Part shown: piece after piece, positions 62,703 to 64,000 of the stretch
How the letters are laid out: each line of letters starts with the position of its first letter
Numbering within the stretch: position 1 is the stretch's first letter
Assembly: GCA_963773315.1 (NCBI GenBank)
Contig: CAVZAF010000003.1
Span: forward strand, 248,001 to 312,000
DNA from: DATKAS01 sp963773315
Lineage (GTDB): Bacteria > Actinomycetota > Acidimicrobiia > Acidimicrobiales > DATKAS01
Direction: 5' to 3'
Length of the DNA: 64,000 nucleotides
Position numbers and translations under genes: made by a program
Notes under the pieces: model-generated
What the model was told of the DNA's origin: nothing
Database searches by the model: none
Seen by the model: only the letters and a program-made list of their open reading frames with translations

Positions 62703-63913
62703 CGGGCTCGTGAGCGCGCGGGGCTTCCCTGGCGAGCGATGTTCAGGAGGAGACCAGTTGCCGCCATGGTCGTGATCAGTGCCGATCCGCCGAACGACAC
62801 GAACGGCAACGGCAGCCCCGTGATGGGAAGCAGGCCGACGACAGCGCCCATGTTCACGATCGCCTGCACGAGCACCCAGACCGTCACACCCGCGGCCACC
62901 AACATGCCGTAGCGATCCGGCGCGCGGCGGGCCGCCTGCAGGCCGAGGATCCCGAACGTGAAGAAGAGGGCCACGACGACGAAGCAACCGACGAAGCCGA
63001 GCTCCTCTCCGATGATCGCGAAGATGAAGTCGGTGTGCGCCTCGGGGAGGAAGCCCCACTTCGCGCGGCTCGCGCCGAGACCGACCCCAGCGACGCCACC
63101 GGACGCGACGCCGACGAGCGACTGCAAGGTCTGCCACCCGCGGTTCAACGGGTCGTCCGACGGGTGGAGGAACGAGAGCAGCCGGGCGCGACGGTAGGGC
63201 GCGCTCATGGTCAGGAACGTCGCGGCGCCCGCCATCACGGCGGTCGCCAGGCCGAGGGGCGCGAGCGGAGTTCCCGCGATGAAGAGCATGCCCATCACGA
63301 TCGCGACGGTCACGATCGCCGTGCCGAGGTCGGGTTGGAGCATCAGCAGCCCACCGGTGGCGCCGAGCACGATGAGCACCGGCCACAACGTGGCCTTCAC
63401 GTCGCCCATCCGGTCGGCGCGCCGCGCGAGCAGATCCGCGGTGTAGAGGAGCAGCGCGAGCTTCATGAGCTCGGCGGGCTGCAGGCGCCAGGCTCCGTGA
63501 CCGAGCCAGCTGCGCGAGCCGTTGACCATGAGGCCGACACCGGGCATCAGCACGACGACGAGGAGCGCGAAGCCGACGAGCAAGGCGAGCGGAGTGAGCT
63601 TGCGCCAGATGTGGAAGTCGACGCGCAGTGTCACGAACATCGCCGCGAACCCGAGCGCAGTCCAGATCGCCTGACGGTTGAAGAACGTCCACGACGAGCC
63701 GTAGTCGTGCAACGCGCTCACCGACGATGCCGACAGCACCATGACGAGGCCGATGAGGTTGAGCACGACCACGATCGCGAGGAGGGCGACGAAGCGCCCC
63801 GGCACGGCAGCGGGGCGCGGACGACTGGCCGGATGGCGCGTCTTGCTCCGCTGCTGCTCGCGGCGCCCCGCGCTCGCCGTCGACCTCGGTCGTGTGGCCG
63901 TCTTCGTCGCCAT
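62699..63913 (-). CDS. ftsW: SEDS-family septal peptidoglycan polymerase FtsW
   Basis: 404 aa from the ATG at 63913 (TGATG overlap with murD). After a basic, Ala/Arg-rich cytoplasmic tail there are about ten helices. SEDS signatures are VNGSRSWLGHGAWRLQPAEL (essential loop), MLQPDLGTAIVTVAIVMGML, FLPEAHTDFIFAIIGEELGF and LLPITGLPLPFVSFGGSALI. The gene is intact. It polymerises septal glycan with a class B PBP not present in this window. Confidence 0.95.
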   Translation of the reverse strand: MATKTATRPRSTASAGRREQQRSKTRHPASRPRPAAVPGRFVALLAIVVVLNLIGLVMVLSASSVSALHDYGSSWTFFNRQAIWTALGFAAMFVTLRVDFHIWRKLTPLALLVGFALLVVVLMPGVGLMVNGSRSWLGHGAWRLQPAELMKLALLLYTADLLARRADRMGDVKATLWPVLIVLGATGGLLMLQPDLGTAIVTVAIVMGMLFIAGTPLAPLGLATAVMAGAATFLTMSAPYRRARLLSFLHPSDDPLNRGWQTLQSLVGVASGGVAGVGLGASRAKWGFLPEAHTDFIFAIIGEELGFVGCFVVVALFFTFGILGLQAARRAPDRYGMLVAAGVTVWVLVQAIVNMGAVVGLLPITGLPLPFVSFGGSALITTMAATGLLLNIARQGSPARSRAR

Positions 63914-64000
63914 CAGGAGCCCACCAGCTCTCGGACCGCGCGCACGAAGTCGTCGCCGCGCTCGGCGTAATTGCGATACCAATCGAACGACGCGCAGCCG
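63913..64000 (-). CDS. murD: UDP-N-acetylmuramoylalanine--D-glutamate ligase, C-terminal end (partial)
   Basis: Only 28 codons and a stop are inside the window. The translated end ACASFDWYRNYAERGDDFVR and AVRELVGS is the classic MurD C-terminal motif (CASFDxFxxYxxRGxxF). The TGA (63915-63913) overlaps the ftsW ATG. The rest of the gene lies beyond 64000. Gene order murD-ftsW-murG supports the call. Confidence 0.88.
   Translation of the reverse strand, partial: GCASFDWYRNYAERGDDFVRAVRELVGS

Noticed and set aside
1..64000. tRNA, rRNA, CRISPR, prophage or insertion-sequence genes
   Set aside because: I looked for clover-leaf ends, regular short repeats with spacers, integrase or transposase motifs and found none. 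The HNH protein alone is not evidence of phage.

Overview
The window is about 70% G+C, with almost no non-coding space and roughly 60 genes. It looks chromosomal. The organism is most probably an actinobacterium (Actinomycetota), perhaps Acidimicrobiia. The evidence is a mycothiol-dependent formaldehyde dehydrogenase (mscR), a deazaflavin (F420)-type nitroreductase, a complete conservon (sensor kinase, roadblock, DUF742, GTPase), a DUF222/HNH endonuclease, and an actinobacterial division cluster in which ftsZ is followed by pgeF, yggS, sepF, yggT and divIVA with no ftsA. The class-level guess is inference. I found no rRNA, tRNA, CRISPR, phage or plasmid genes.

Layout. 0-3.7 kb (minus): heme A synthase (cut by the window edge), an HTTM membrane protein and a small anchored protein, a PEP-mutase/isocitrate-lyase-like enzyme and a TetR regulator. 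3.8-18.6 kb: small redox and metabolic genes on both strands (F420 nitroreductase, PaiB-like, VOC, DUF1697, a secreted alpha/alpha-toroid protein with a MarC-like protein, HNH endonuclease, HIT, CrtC-like, LOG, SDR, folD, GT39, HAD, fdhD, TetR, mscR, DUF2079). 19-42.5 kb: a beta-helix secreted protein, methyltransferases, an M20 amidohydrolase, two lipoprotein S33-type hydrolases, a PYROXD2-like oxidoreductase, a PEP-utilising His-domain protein, a heterodimeric ABC exporter, DoxX, acyltransferase, carboxylesterase, M23 peptidase, luciferase-like monooxygenase and a DAO-type oxidoreductase. 42.5-47.7 kb: the conservon and a DUF4388 protein. 47.7-53.5 kb: VanW-like protein, APH-type kinase, AcoX-like kinase and pseudouridine catabolism (psuK-psuG). 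53.5-64 kb (minus): the division and cell-wall cluster murD-ftsW-murG-murC-murB-ftsQ-ftsZ-pgeF-yggS-sepF-yggT-divIVA, in order of transcription.

Working links. The division cluster supplies lipid-II synthesis (MurB, C, D, G), the septal glycosyltransferase FtsW, and the Z-ring with its SepF anchor. mscR and fdhD, 0.7 kb apart, suggest formaldehyde and formate oxidation. psuK-psuG degrade pseudouridine. The conservon is a membrane signal relay.

The most striking property is the reading-frame breaks. Twenty genes, including ftsZ, ftsQ, murB, murC and mscR, are interrupted by about 30 single-base frameshifts. Every one has the same sign (one surplus base on the coding strand), and nearly all can be repaired by deleting a G that follows a C. 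Removing them gives family-typical lengths (mscR 360 aa, ftsZ 360 aa). The breaks cluster in patches. Insertion errors in the assembly are the likely cause, but the uniformity deserves checking. The second notable item is a roughly 100-base intergenic repeat present twice, each copy carrying two hairpins, one of them supported by a compensatory base change. No gene-free stretch exceeds 300 bases.
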